From contig WPIO01000027.1 in assembly GCA_009760855.2 (NCBI GenBank), forward strand, positions 4,098,501 to 4,162,500: a stretch of DNA of 64,000 nucleotides, written 5' to 3'. This DNA is from Cristatella mucedo. Lineage: Eukaryota; Bryozoa; Phylactolaemata; Cristatellidae. Shown in pieces: positions 33,030 through 45,809 of the stretch; the first letter of the stretch is position 1; each line of letters begins with the position of its first letter. Below the pieces are notes generated by a model. That model worked only from the letters and a program-made list of their open reading frames with translations, was not told the origin of the DNA and searched no databases. The position numbers were made by a program, and so were the translations under genes.

Positions 33030-33225
33030 ATAGCCCACCGGTACAGGTAAGGCGGTTGCTTTTCACGACCTCGGTCCCGAGGTCGTGGGTTCGAATCCTG
33101 CGGTAGGCAATCCTGTATTGCCACTGCAAGCGGGGGATAGCCGTAAAGTCTCTTCTGTCGCTACACAAAAAGAGGCTGTTAAATCAGCTATTGTTTTACT
33201 TTTTTTTTTACAGGGCAATACGCGC
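33030..33225 (+). mobile_element. SINE-B, good copy
   Basis: tRNA-like head 'ggtaaggcggttgcttttca' and B-box 'gtgggttcgaatcctgcgg', body 'gccactgcaagcgggggata', then 'tcttctgtcgctacac', 'aaagaggctgttaaatcagc' and a T-rich end. This copy and 35610-35800 define the family. Confidence 0.88.
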
Positions 33226-34389
33226 TGGTCTATTGTCAAGGCCAGAATCGGAGCAGCCGACGATTGCCTACTGCAGACAGCACCAAAGTTCACCCTCTCC
33301 GAGTGAGAATTAAAAAAAAATACTTTCTCCCGTTTAATATAGCGGCGTTTAAGGTATCGCAGGGCAACTGCGGTGAGCGGCTACCCAGAAAGCACTGGGC
33401 GGCTCGCTCGATACGACCAGCCGTGCGAATACAATCGGTCGACAGGGCCCGCGACCTAAGCGGTAGCTTCTGACCTGTAGCCAGTAGCCATAACTCGATC
33501 TTCTTAAGCGCCCTTCAGACGCTCCTCTAGAGTGTCACGTGGTTTGCCAGCTTGCAGTGCGAGCGCTTTTTTTCTAAGGCTGGCCAGCGCATTGCAAGCC
33601 ACCGGGGTGCCGCCAATCTGGCTGCCTGCACCTGCGTTCCTGTGTGACCCGATTATGTGCATCGGCACGGTCGATGCACATAATCAACTTGCCGTCGTTG
33701 TCTGGTCATCTAGACACTGCTAAGTACGACTGGATAAGCAGATGCTTTCTCGCTGCAATAACGGCTTGCATCTGCGACGTCGTATCTACAGGCCGTCACG
33801 AGTATGAAGACTCTGCAGTGAGTCTAGTGGCACGCAGCGAGACGGCGAGAGGAGACTTGTGACTGAGGAGACGGCAAGTCCTGCTTGTGGACCAAGGGCA
33901 GCAGTTCTACGTGAGATTTACTGCACTACTGCTCACCTGAGATAGCGTACCAATCGTAACTGAGGATTGGAGACCGGCTGTCCACTGAGGAAGCTGCTAC
34001 TCTGGCTAGAGGGTTAAATTAGGGCAAGTTATTAGATCCCCGAGCCAGAACCTTTATCCATAAAGGCAGTATACGTTGTCAATCAAAAGCTAAAAGGAAC
34101 CAAACTCTCGAAAGTATTCAGAAATAGAAAAGCATAGCTAAAAGCAAGCGGCAACCATGCAGCAATCAACCAAAAATGCACCCACGTGCAGATTTGTATC
34201 CACCAATTGTGTTTCACATCGCGAAGCAATCGGGATATGAAAAATGCACACATAATGTAATTATTAGTGTATGCGAAAACCTTGATTCTTAATTAATACA
34301 TGCACATCGTGTAAAGCTTACCATAATTTTGTCTAGGTGTGTTTTTTACTTTTCTCTTCAATTTTCAACGGTTATGTAAATATCGATTA
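33226..34389. other. No gene recognised
   Basis: Apart from the small hairpin at 33651-33685 I see nothing that I can name. Confidence 0.4.
33651..33685. repeat. Perfect 14-bp hairpin
   Basis: Arms gattatgtgcatcg (33651-33664) and cgatgcacataatc (33672-33685) with a 7-base loop. Confidence 0.95.
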
Positions 34390-34500
34390 TACTAGCACAT
34401 TTGTTTTAGCGCTCCCAGAGAGCTCAATCTCGTTCTTAGCACTTTACATTTGCTGCAAAGGAAGAATGATCAAATGGTTAGTGCTAGCGAGTCTGTTAAA
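34390..34500 (-). mobile_element. LINE-B 3' end scrap
   Basis: 'gcgctcccagagagctcaat' and 'gcactttacatttgctgcaa' are the reverse of the LINE-B terminus. Confidence 0.65.
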
Positions 34501-34904
34501 TTTCGTTGCTATACATCTGTTGTATTTCACAATGCGAGCAGTGACTGAAAGTTGCTCAGTCGATTCACAATATGGACCTAACCGACTGAAGGCGACAGCA
34601 GTACGCCTATTGAAAGACTGGCCGATGGTAATATACTCTAGTAATTCATGACGGCTGTCGCGAGAGCTTATTAGTGGTCCTTGAATTGAAGCTGTTAGAA
34701 ACCGGATGCTTCATAAGCTTCACATAGGATCTAGCTGAGATGATAATAATTCTTATGGCTGTGTTTTCGATTGGACCCTTATTTGGAGAGGCAGAAGCAG
34801 CATGCCAAAGCGGGTCACTCCGAAGGCCTCCTAAGACCCGCCAAAAAATAACTCGTTCTTTAGCATATCTAAAATATGATTCCCTTCTTAACAAAGAATT
34901 ATAT

Positions 34905-35095
34905 ATCTCTCTTGGCCGTGATAGACCAGTGGGTATGGTGCACGCTCTTCACGACGGAAGTTGTGGGTTTAAGTCCTGCAGTGGACGATCCTTTATTGGC
35001 AGCTGCAAGTAGTGGTGAAAGCCACTAAGGCTCCTCTCTGCTATACAAATGAGGCTGCCAAATCAGCTAAGCATATTTTCATTTTTTTTAAACCG
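34905..35095 (+). mobile_element. SINE-B copy
   Basis: 'gaccagtgggtatggtgcac' head, degenerate B-box 'gtgggtttaagtcctgcag', 'gctgcaagtagtggtgaaag' middle, and a tail 'atgaggctgccaaatcagct' with T-rich end. Confidence 0.8.
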
Positions 35096-35609
35096 ATTCT
35101 GAGCAAGCACGCGAATGCGCTCCAGCAGTCTTTTCGGCCCAAATTTAGAAAACGAAGGTCAATCCACCGAATCCACCGAAGTCACTAAAAATAGCAGTAA
35201 ATACTATATTTGTATCACCACAAGCGACTCAATACGCGCAAATGAAGTGAAGCTCTCGGCGAACGGACAGGTCAGCGTCCAGCAGTGAAATCTCTCTTTC
35301 GCTAGATGGCGCCTACCAACCCCAAGAGCGAATCTGGAGTTGGACAGCGGGGGGGGGGGGGAGCCATGGCCGCCAGAGGGCCACGATTGCCAGGGGGTTA
35401 CGGCCGCCAGCACTCTACACAAATCACGAAACCACACACAGTGCAGAAGAAACACTTCGAGTCTTTGCTCCGAAGCCTGTAGAATCTTCCCGACTAGAAA
35501 TGTCTCAAACAGCTTTCTTGGCACTCCCTGGAAGAAAGGTAGCCACCCGGAGAGATTGTCTGGCATCAAAGGGGCTTCCGGGTTATTTTTTGGCTAAGGA
35601 GGCCTCATT

Positions 35610-35800
35610 GATGAGCCGTAATGGCACACTAGGTAAGGCGAATACTGTTTACGCCCTTGGTCCCGATGTCGTGGGTTCGAATTCGATGCGGTGGGAAATC
35701 TTGTATCGCCTCTGCAAGCGGTTGTGATAGCCGTAAGGGCTCTTCTGTCGCTCTACAAAAGAGGCTGATAAATCAGCTAGTATTTATTTTTGTGAACGGC
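35610..35800 (+). mobile_element. SINE-B copy
   Basis: Head 'atggcacactaggtaaggcg', B-box 'gtcgtgggttcgaattcgat', 'gcctctgcaagcggttgtga', tail 'gaggctgataaatcagctag'. Well preserved. Confidence 0.85.
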
Positions 35801-36514
35801 TTCAGTTTAGATTGGGCAGCCCAGCCCCGCCTCATCAGCCAGCCCGATAGGTCGATGTCCCGCCCAACCTCATCCCCTCCGCCCTCACTCTGAATCTGAG
35901 AGCTCTATCAGTATACCATCGATTCCGCAGGAACAGTGCGGGCTTATAGCCAACGAGGTGCTGTATCAGGTGGTTTTCTGAGCGGAGCTTGCATACAAAC
36001 GCGCACGTAGAGGCTCCTGAACAAATGTCATCCATGCAAAACACAGCGTTTGTAACGCGTGCTAGACTTCACTGCCACATGATCGAATGCAGGAGAAACT
36101 GGCACCTCGAAATACTGTAGCGAGCGGTATGAGCAGCTCAAATGACGCAAGTAGGTCGACGATAACGTGCAGCATAGCAGAAATTACTATTGCTCATACT
36201 GACAGCACAAGTCACATGCTTAACACTTGGTTGTAGTGCTTAGCATCCGGTTGTACATTCGACAGCTATAGCAGCGCAGATCCTTTCACTTATAAAGCAA
36301 GCAAGCAGATTACTGATGTGTAAAAAATTAAAATTATTTTACAAGCAGATTACTGATGAGATATCAAAAATTAAAAATATTATTATACACACCCTACATT
36401 ATGATACACTTTTCAAGGTGTTAGTTCTTGTCGAGGCGTGGCAAATAATGGTGCCTCGCTGGCGCCTCGAAGCTACGCATCGGTGCAGCAGTTGCTGCAC
36501 CAATGGATGCAAGT
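35801..36514. other. No gene recognised
   Basis: AT-rich toward 36300-36420, with a short local duplication 'caagcagattactgatg' (36301 and 36340). Nothing else. Confidence 0.4.
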
Positions 36515-36905
36515 ATAATAATAATAATGTACTTGATAAAGCGCCCTCAGAGAACTTAATCTCTTTCTAGGCGCTTTACATTTGCTGCAAAGGGAAATGC
36601 AATTGAATGGTAAGTGAAATCATGCTTGAAAAACAAACAAAATGAATAACATGGTTAGGGGTGACATGCACAGGGTCAGCATGCAAATGTGGTTAGTGGC
36701 AGCATGCACAGTGTCAGCACGCATAAACACATCAAGGACGAATCACAGGGACCCACTAAATGCTGTCCTAAATAGGTGTTTTTAAGTTTCTTTTAAATGT
36801 GGTCAGGTCAGGGGATGTTCTGACGCAGGTCGGGAGGGAGTTCCAGGCTTTGGGAGCATACGAACTAAATGCACGGTCTCCAAAGGATTTAAGTATGCAC
36901 GCAAG
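36515..36905 (-). mobile_element. LINE-B 3' end
   Basis: AAT tail and reverse 3' region, then minus-strand coding remnants LKSFGDRAFSSYAPKAWNSL followed by PTCVRTSPDLTTFKRNLKT. It ends at a short 'aagtatgccaac' tandem (36895-36945). Confidence 0.85.
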
Positions 36906-36949
36906 TATGCCAACAAGTATGCCAACAAGTATGCACGCAAAGAAGCAGA

Positions 36950-39900
36950 CCACGGGAGAAGTAAAGAGCGCCGTGCAACCCTAATAACAAGTCCGAGTTT
37001 ATTCTCAGAGTCGCTTCCTTCAACAGCCACAGCAACGTCATGTTCACAGCATCCATCGCTGCCCAAAAATGACTTCGAACCCCTAAAGTCAAGCTGATTA
37101 CTGATTTCTTCTTCCGACGTCCAGCTACACTTCTTTGACAATCTTTCTTATTACATGCAGATCCTGTAGTTTTAAATTCAGGAACCGCAAGTTATCTGTA
37201 AGATTGTCATTATCTGGTTGATGTAGCGCGCCATAATTTCAAAAGCTTATACTTTGAGCAGCTTATACTAGGGAGTGGCACTTTTAAAAGAGCCATTTTT
37301 ACCCATATTTTCGAAGCTCAGAGAAAAACAGCCAAATTGTACTGTAGTCGCTTAAACCTAGGACCGCCAAGACTGAAGGCATAGCCTTTTAAAGTCCTCA
37401 CAGTAGTGTGGGCAGTTACTCCAACATCATGCATGTTCTGCAGCCCACTGACATGTATAAGAGACAGGCCCTTCCGACTAGCCTTCGAAACTAGCCGCGG
37501 CCACTTAACGACCTCGTCCCAGCTGTCTGTTGGCGCAGGGTGACTACTCTGCAGGTGATTACGTTATCGAGAAACTGTTAATAAGCAGTGCGGTATATGG
37601 AAACAAACTGCTGTATGAATTGGTTCAGGATTTCTTAGGATTTTCTTTGGTGCTGGTATTTGAAGTCTAGCTAAGCGCTTAAGTAAGACGGATACCAGAA
37701 AGCCAACAGCGTACACTCGACGTCAAATGACGCTTAAGCAGCATTCAGCATTCTCAAACGCCTGCTTGTGTCCAGTATTTCTGGAAGCTTTTGCGATGGA
37801 TCCAGTTCATGATCTGAGCTGGGTTTTGTGTGCATAGTAAGCGGTCTGCTAATATCTGCTCTTGCCAGTGCGTTTGTCGAGCACACTGTAATGGAGCAGC
37901 TGAGCATCGCCGGTGCACCAGTTTGGTATTTGCTGACAAGTGAAACTCGTGCAGTGAATTACGATGTAGCGTTTGGCATTTGATTACCACGAATTACTGC
38001 CAGGCTGAGCGTGAGGTCCTTGGAAGAACTCTCGACCGTTTCAATGTACACCCCTAGACGTGTGCCCATTACTAGCCCTAGCATAAATTCCTCAGCCTGC
38101 AATAGCCAACAAGCAAGTACCAAGATGAGAAGCCGAATGGCCTGCATTCTTTCAACTAAACACCAACGTTTCTATATGCCATGTAGAAAAACTTCTTTAG
38201 ATGCATGCATTCAGATTGAAATTCGATCCCAGCTACTGATGTTGAAAAAGAATGAGCTTAGGTGCTTCCTTGCGGACTCTGATTCACAGAGTTTGTTCGT
38301 TGTGCTGTTTTCTTTCACAGTGAGGGTTTCCTATAGCTTTCCATAACACTCTGATGTTAATCGTTAAACGTTGTTGGTAATCGATAGGTTCGCGTGATTA
38401 TTTTCAACGGCGTTCGCTAACACATGCGAGGCAAGATCTTCCAAAACTTATAAGGAACATTGGACGACTTGGCTGCCCATATCACGCTTGAATCATGGCA
38501 AGCAGGCTTGAACGTGGCGCTGTGTGCCATCGGTTGCTGCAGCAAGCTTCAGGCAGCAGATTTATGTCTCGCTGCACACCTGAACGCAGATTTATAAAGG
38601 CTTTGCAGGCATACGTCGGCCATTCTGCTGAACAAGAGCATTCGCGCTCTCCGAAGTAGCCGTGTGAGCAGTAACACAGCGAATGCAGCTGGTTCGCCTT
38701 TGCACAATTCTCATTGCATATACAACCTCTGGCACTGCTACCTGCTTTTGCACGGACAATTTTGCACCCAATGCCTGCTTGTCATCCAGCACCTGATTGT
38801 ATTATTCATCCGCACAGGAAAGCAAATGTTGCTGGGACGGCTGATTGCTCGATTTGCCGCACCCTTATCCCAGTTAATTCACAGCAGTTGAGGGGGCAAA
38901 ATTTATTGATTCATGAAAAAATATTTACGATAAACATTTTTAAGAGTCTTTTGCATTTCGATGAAATTGCTTTCATACCTTTCTAGTAATAGCGGTCAAA
39001 GATTTTGGCCAACATCTTATTAAAGCCAAAAATGACCGCCGGAAATTATTCAAGTTACAGGCTTCCAAGATAGTTGGAAATCGGCTTTTTGCAATAATTT
39101 CCTTCCCCCAAGGTAAAGAACCCCTAATTCAGCTCCATATGGCTTAGCTGTTTGTCTGAGTTGAGACTAAGTATTCGCAACACAATTCTCTTGAGGTAGA
39201 TTGTAAATGAACTGCCTTACTTTTGTTGGGTTTTAGCGCAGACTCGCGGAAGCTGGTCATACAGTTAATCCTCCATTGAGGACTAAATTTGAAATAGTTT
39301 TAAAAGTAGTTAGTTTTACATATAAGCGGGTACATGTAAGTACATATAAGACGACCTGTTAAGAACTTCTCTTGCGTTATGCATTCATTTTTAAACTGCA
39401 TACATATGGTGTTCATGGACTCGTAGCTAAATTAGCCTGCGTTAAGGAGGAAAGAAGGAAAGCATTGTCCAAATTTCGAAAAAGAAATTTAATCTTCCTT
39501 TCGAAAGACGAAGAAGTTACAAATGCAATTTCAAGGTTCGATTATTGACAAAAGATAAATAATTGGTAAATAAAATTATTTAGAGAAACGTTGTTACGCT
39601 GGAAGTAGTAAATTGACTTTAATAATACGGGTTTCTGTGAAAATAATGCCAGCAAGCGGCGTTTGTTGGCCAACTTTGTAGAAATCGTTTAATTTTCAAA
39701 ATAAAGACATGCCTCCTCGAGGTCAACTCTCCAACTGGCAGATATAGCTATCAAAAAACTTAAAGTCAAACCTGCAAACTAAACTTCGACCCTAAGGGGG
39801 AGAGGCTTCGCGTTGGCATACTACATGCGTCGTGATACGCCTGGGCTAAACCTGAAGTGACTAACACTTGGTAAGGGAGAAACCGTTCAAGATCGTGTAA

Positions 39901-40689
39901 TTTACTGCTGCCGGGCCCGCGCTAGCTAAGGAGTGCATTATCAACGCACATGTTGATTCCTGGGACAGCTGATATCCGCCAGCCGCTATTGGCACGCGGT
40001 CCGTCGGTCGGTGGGTGGTTAGTCGGTAGATCCCTGCTGTGCCTTATGTACCACATCGTACTATATCGAACTAGCGCGTCGTTCACTGGCAGCCAGTCTG
40101 CAAGGGTTGATTCAATTTCCTTCAAAGGAAATTACGGCGATTTCAACTTCTTATTTATTCCATTTATAGCAGCGATGTGAATGGGCAAAAGTGTAACTGT
40201 GGCACCAGCTAAACCAGGCAAATTAAGACAGTTAGGTATTATTCGCGATTATGCGATAATACGATAATACGATAGTTTATTGCCGAGGCCGTGTATGCAA
40301 GGCCGGCGCCCTAGGGTAGGCAGGAATCAGGACTTGAGACATCGGTGCATAAGCATCGGAGCTCACTCTGACCTCTAGGCCGCACTGCCGTCGGTGTGCC
40401 GTCGTGGCCGCTGTCGAATGCCTGGAACCGTCCGCTGCTTTTAAATAGACTTGCCTGCATTATGGTTACGGATTTGATATGCTGAGGTATGAGCGCTCGT
40501 CGTCGCTGCCGTGGGCTCTTTTACTGCTGGCAGCACCTGAGTGCTTTGGTGCAGCTCCCAAAAGTAGCCAGAGCCGCGCTACTAGGTCGGGGGGGGGGGG
40601 CGTCACCAGTAGTCGTCGCTCGTCGGCGGCTGAGACGTCGGCACCGCTACAAGAACTTTGTTTGCGGCCTCGTTCTGACCGGACGTGGA
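36950..40689. other. 3.7 kb with no gene recognised
   Basis: Contains scattered short open frames without known domains, the adapter-like 20-mer at 37448-37467, and an AT-rich part at 38900-39700. I see no SINE or LINE copy that I would defend here. Confidence 0.4.
37448..37467 (+). other. Tn5 mosaic-end-like 14-mer
   Basis: 'ctgacatgtataagagacag' contains TGTATAAGAGACAG, identical to the last 14 bases of the 19-base Tn5 mosaic end used in tagmentation libraries (16 of 19 match overall). Possibly a residual adapter or coincidence. Confidence 0.5.
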
Positions 40690-41000
40690 AGCCGCATACC
40701 CTGTTTGTAACAAGTGACAGAGCCTTGAAGTCGATACGCTGCTTGACTGGGACCCGGTGCAGGTCGGCTAGAAGCAGTGTGATTTGGCATATGCGACGCT
40801 CACGACAGACCAGCCTAGCTGAAGGATTGTGCACCGACTCTATGCGCCTGATTGCTCAGGCCGATGGACCAGCAAGCTGTTAGTTGCCGACTTTTCGAGA
40901 CTGGAGGTCACAGATGCATGAACCAATTTGGATGTAGTAATCCTGTCTAAGCGAGCCCAAATTTTAGCTAGAGACTTAGCAAGGGGTGAATAGGTGTGAT
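40690..41000 (-). mobile_element. LINE-B post-RT region scrap
   Basis: The minus strand keeps ARLVCRERRICQITLLLADL followed by HRVPVKQRIDFKALSL, the LINE-B 'ARLxxRxxRxxHITxLLxxL' block. A G10 run lies just outside at about 40590. Confidence 0.75.
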
Positions 41001-41289
41001 ATGTGTCCCGGTCGCCAAACGCAAAATGGATTGTGCACAATTTAAAAAAAATCATGTGAGAATACGTCTTGATTTCAAGCAAGTCCTTTTTTCCAATGGA
41101 CTTTTCTATTGTTGGCTGAGCATGCTTAAGCATGCTTACAGACTCAAATCGAGATGCACCTCGATGCTCTGGCGACACACACGCGACGACACGGAAGCAC
41201 CGAGGGGCATTTAACCACCGTGATTTCATGTGGCACTCGCAGCGTAACAAGCAGGCGGCCGTTCATCCCTCTGCTGGCGTTTCAGCTGT

Positions 41290-41560
41290 TCTCCCCAATC
41301 ACCCGCTCTTTCCTGCCTGCCTCACTCCTTCCTGCCTGCCTCACTCCTTCCTGCCTGCCTCACTCACTCCGTCCTGCCTCACATCACTCCTTCCTGCTTC
41401 ACTCCTTCCTGCTTGCCTCACTCCTTCCTGCCCTACTCACTCTTTTCTGCCTCACTCCCCTTCCTGCCTTACTCACTCTTTCCTTCCTGCTTCACTCCTT
41501 CCTGCCTAACCCACTCATTCCTGCTTGCCTCACTCCTTCCTGCCTGCCTGCCTTAGGTGG
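41290..41560. repeat. CTCACTCCTTCCTGCCTGC minisatellite
   Basis: About 270 bases of irregular units built on 'ctccttcctgcctgcctca'. Open in more than one frame only because of its composition. Confidence 0.9.
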
Positions 41561-42109
41561 CTGTGTCGCTTGCGAAAGGGCGAGCCCGGTCCGCTATGCC
41601 ACATCAAGGGCGAGCCAGCACAGCATGACTTAACTGGGTGTACTACGACAACGCAGCAGTCATGTCTGGCTGGCCACGTCTCAGGTGTCCAAAAGAGAAT
41701 ATTGTCCAGAAATTAGAAGGGGATTTTTGTTAAACCGTGAAAACCTCAGCTTGAGCCTGGCAGACGCTCATGCTGCAAGTCAAGAATCCGTTGTCATTAC
41801 CTTTTTGGAACAGTAGAGAGCAACTGCTTACTTTTTAAAGATCAACTCTGAGGTGGGAAGAAGTGAAGAAAGTTTTTACCATTACCGTCAAATGAGACTC
41901 TTCAGCAAAGTAGAATGCAATGGCTGAGGCTGCAAGAGCTACCAATGATGGACTGAACAGCATTGTAGGTCTTTTGTAACAACTGCCTGAGGACGCAAGT
42001 AGAACGCTTGAAACAAGAAATGAAGCTGTCAGTCTCCTACATTGTATTTTGAACTTTAACTTTTTGGCTCTGTTGCCATTTGTATACAGCATCTTAAGGA
42101 TCGCTTCTC
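41561..42109. other. No gene recognised
   Basis: Nothing I can name. The minus-strand open frame 41835-42092 has no known domain. Confidence 0.4.
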
Positions 42110-44060
42110 TCGATTCTTTGTCCAGAACATAGACAAGATCTGGAAGCCCACCCCGGCGATGACAGCATTCCCCCTAGAATGCTGTCCCTCGATTCCTGGC
42201 TGCACTTAAATGTCTACATTTAAGCAGGTCACTAGTGATCTCGTCCTGAAGTTCATATCCCAATCAAAGAAGACAACAAGTCCTTTGGATCCTATCCCCA
42301 CTTTCCTGCTCCTACGTTGCATTGATCTGCTGCTGCAATGCTTAACTAACATCATTAAAAAAATCCTAGCTAATTAAACAGCCTCTTTTTGTATAGAGAC
42401 CGAAGAGCCTTTACGGCTATCACCACCGCTTGCAGTGGCGATAAAGAATCACCCACCGCAGGAATCGAACCCACGACCTCGGGACTGAGGTCGTGAAAGC
42501 AAGCGCCTTACCTAGTGTTCCATCACAGCGTCATTAGCCTCAGGTCATGTCCCAGCACCTTTCAAAAAGCTGTAGTCAGGCCAATGCTCAAGAAAGCGAC
42601 ATTAGACCAAGAGAATTTGAGAAACTACAGCTCATTCTTCCTTCTATCATTTCTATCAAAGACACTGGAACGAGTCATGGCAGACCATTTGAACTCATAT
42701 ATTGAAACTTCAAACCTTGCAAGTAAGTTCTAGTTTGGCTTTAGAGCTAATCACTACGCAAAATCAGCATTACTTAGGGTGTACAACGACCTACTTAGGA
42801 ATGCAGACATTGGTAGAGTATCTCTGCTTGTTTTGCTCGATCTTTCGGCAGCTTTTGATTATATCGACCAACAAAGTTCTTCTAGAGCTCCTCTAATCTC
42901 GCCTGGGCATCACTGGCACTGCTCTGCAATGGTTCAGATCCAATCTCAGTCGGATACTCCAGAGTATTGATGTGAATGGACAAAGATGATCCGAGGTACC
43001 TCTGAAATATGGGGTAGCTCAGGGCACCGTTCTAGGTCCGGTCCTTTTTACGGTTTACACTCTCCCTCTTGCCGATGTGATTGCGAAGCACAGTCTAGGC
43101 TTTCACTTCCATGCGGATGACACTCAGCTGTACCTTTGCTTTGATCCCCCAGCCTTCGAGCACGTCGAATTCTCTCAACTCACTTGCTGCATGTATTGAT
43201 GACATTCGCACATAGATGGCAGCAAATTTTCTTAAATTAAATGATAAAACTAACTTACTAGTTATGGAAAAAATCAGGTATGATTCAGAAATTGGAAAGG
43301 CTTAACTCAAAATAGGCTCTGCCAGCATATCTCCTGTTGAATCTGCACGAAATTTAGGTGTCATGTTCCAAATTGACCTTTCGTCAGACGACTACGTCAG
43401 CTCCACAGTCAAGTTTACTTTCAGCTACAAAACATTGCTAAAATTCGGGCTTGTTTAGATAAGGATATCACATATAAGTTGGTCCATGTATTTGCGACAT
43501 CCCGTCTTGACTTCTGTAACTCACTGCTTGCTGGCCTACCGGCATGTGCAATCAGGCGCTTACAGCTGGTGCAAAACTCTGCAGCTAGGCTTTTCTGTCG
43601 TGAGCATCGCAGTTGCCACATCACACCACTTCTCGCCAACCTGCACTGGCTACCAGTCAAGCAACGAATCGAACTCAAGGTTTTGTCACTCACTTTTAGG
43701 TCACTTCATTCTTTGGCTCCAGCCTAGCTCTCAGATTTACTGTCCCACCAGGCTAAGCATCGTACCACCCTCTTTTCAGAATCCAACAGTTTACCAATAC
43801 CTCGTAAAAACTTCGAATTCTTTGGAGACCATGCATTTAGTTCGTATTCTCCCAAAACGTGGAACTTACTTCTGACTTGCGTCACAGCATCCTCTGACTT
43901 GACCGCTTTAAAAAAAAAATTTAAAACGCACCTATTCAGGACATAATTTAGTGGGTCCCTTTGATTTGTCCTTTATGTGCTTATGCCTGCTGACATTGTG
44001 CATGCTGCCACTAACCACACTTGCATGCTGACCCTGTGCATGTCACACCTAACCATTTTT
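42110..44060 (+). mobile_element. LINE-B, longest copy, with RT catalytic motif
   Basis: Most of the reverse transcriptase and the whole post-RT region survive. In order: linker 'SDLVLKFISQSKKTTSPLDP'; FQKAVVRPMLKKATLD (42515 on); LNSYIETSNLASKF; LLVLLDLSAAFDYID (42779 on); [28 protein letters not shown], with HADD at 43110-43121; NFLKLND; LDFCNSLLAGLPACAIRRLQ (43479 on); RNFEFFGDHAF; and 3' end text. Several frameshifts and stops make it inactive. A SINE-B interrupts it at 42358-42530. CR1/L2-like clade by domain pattern. Confidence 0.9.
42358..42530 (-). mobile_element. SINE-B nested in LINE-B
   Basis: Antisense and well preserved: 'ctaattaaacagcctctttt', 'ctatcaccaccgcttgcagt', B-box reverse 'gcaggaatcgaacccacgac', head reverse 'aagcgccttacctagtg'. 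It separates two parts of one LINE-B, so it is younger than that copy. Confidence 0.9.
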
Positions 44061-45039
44061 AGCAAGCTGAAGATAATCCTGTCTTATCTGAGAGAATGAT
44101 ATGAGAGCATCAATGGGGAAAGATTAGCTCTCCTAATTGGCGTTGTTAGGCAAAGAGAAAGAAACACTGGAAAATATTAACTTTCAATCTGTAATAGGCC
44201 AGTTTGACACGTTCAATGCCAGAAAAAATTCATTAGGTTAAAGCTGCGATACTTACTTATATGTTATATATGTAAGTGTATACGTTATATAAGTAAGTAT
44301 AGCTGTAAATGTCCTTGAAGTGTCCTTTCCCAGATATATTCAGTTTGACAAACGAATAAATTGTTTTTTTTTTAGATTGGGGCAGCGACAACAAAATAGT
44401 CATGCATCTTTTTATGGGTATGATAAATGGTGTATATATAGTACTGAATCTTTTTATCAAAAAAGATAGCCGTGTTTGGCTGGAATCCTTAGAAAAGCGT
44501 GACCTTGACTCTGAAAGGTCATCGCAAGGTCAATATGACAGCTGTGGTTACACCAAAAGATAGCTTATGTTACCCATGTAGTTTGCGTCAATTTTTATGC
44601 TGATTGTTCATTATTATTTTTAAAATATCAATAACTGTGCTGTCAGGGGAGCTGCATTCAATAGGCTTGGGTCATCACTCTCAAGGAAGAGGAAACATTC
44701 GTAAACTCGTACCTGCTATCAAACTGTGAACTAACAATAACGGGACTTCCGACAAGAATAGCCAGCATTCGACATCACTGCATCATCGCTTGCTTGGACT
44801 GCTTCTTAAAAACTTGTTCAATCAATCAAATTCAAATTCTGTTTTCTAAAAAAAAGGTTGCAGAATACCGGTGGAAGTTATTTGCCGGATATCGGTGAAA
44901 GTTCGTTGTCGCTTGTTTTCTGCATGGATAATTGCCATAGAACAATTAATTACAATCAAAAGGTTTAATTGTAATGAAGATTTTTGGTTCTCTACTTAAT
45001 ATTTCAGATAGGCAGATTCAAGCATGGAGAGGCATAAAA
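44061..45039. other. AT-rich, no gene recognised
   Basis: Holds a 14-bp inverted repeat, 44249-44262 with 44287-44300 (atacttacttatat and complement). No coding signal. Confidence 0.45.
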
Positions 45040-45770
45040 ATAATAATAATAGATTTTTATAGCACCCTCGGAGAACTCGCTCACTTTCTAGACACTTCAC
45101 ATTTACTGTCAAAGGAGCATGATCGACATGGTTAGAGAGTCAGCTGAATAACTGGTTAGTAGCAGCAGCATGCACAGTGACAAAACCTTGAAGTCGATGC
45201 GTTGCTTGTCTGGGAGCCAGTGCTGGTCGGCGAGAAGTTGTGTGATGTGGTAACTGCGACGCTCACGACTGACAAGCTTAGCTCCAAAGTTGTGCACCAT
45301 CTGTAAGCGCCTGATAGCACAGGCCGGTAGACCAGCAATCAGTGACATACAGATGTCGAAACCGAATGTACCAATTGCATGAACCAATTAGACTTAGTAT
45401 CTATCCCTGTCTAAGCCACCCCGAGTTTTAGCAACTTTATGTAGCTGAAAGTAGGCAGACTTGACTGTGGAGCTGATGTGATCGTCCTTTGAAAGGTCAC
45501 TTTGGAAAATGACACCTAGATTTCGTGCATATGCTGGCAGAGCTGATTTTGAGCGTTAAGCTTTCTAATTTCAGAGTCACGCTTGGTTGGCCCGTAACTA
45601 GTAAGTTGGTTTTATCATTAAAAAACTTTTCTTCCATCCATGTCCAGATGTCAGCAATACAGGAAGCAAATAATTGAAAGAATTCGCGTGCACGATGGCT
45701 GGAAGGAATCAAAAAGAAAGTACAACTGAGTTTCATCTGCACAGAGGTGAAGCCATGATTGTGCTTGACA
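45040..45770 (-). mobile_element. LINE-B 3' half
   Basis: AAT tail, 3' region with a deletion, then on the minus strand LIAGLPACAIRRLQMVHNFG, HITQLLADQHWLPDKQRIDF, and further up SVTLKLESLTLKISSA and DIWTWMEEKFFND. Frameshifted. Confidence 0.85.
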
Positions 45771-45809
45771 ACCATGTCGGCAAGAGGGAGAGTATCAGAT
45801 CTCTTTACT

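Noticed and set aside
33030-33225. tRNA gene
   Set aside because: It has A- and B-box-like words but is followed by a conserved non-tRNA body and tail, repeated at many loci. It is a tRNA-derived SINE, and the same applies to all SINE-A and SINE-B copies.
41132-41633. Pro/Ser/Leu-rich secreted-type protein
   Set aside because: The frame is generated by the CTCCTTCCTGCC minisatellite and is open in two frames.
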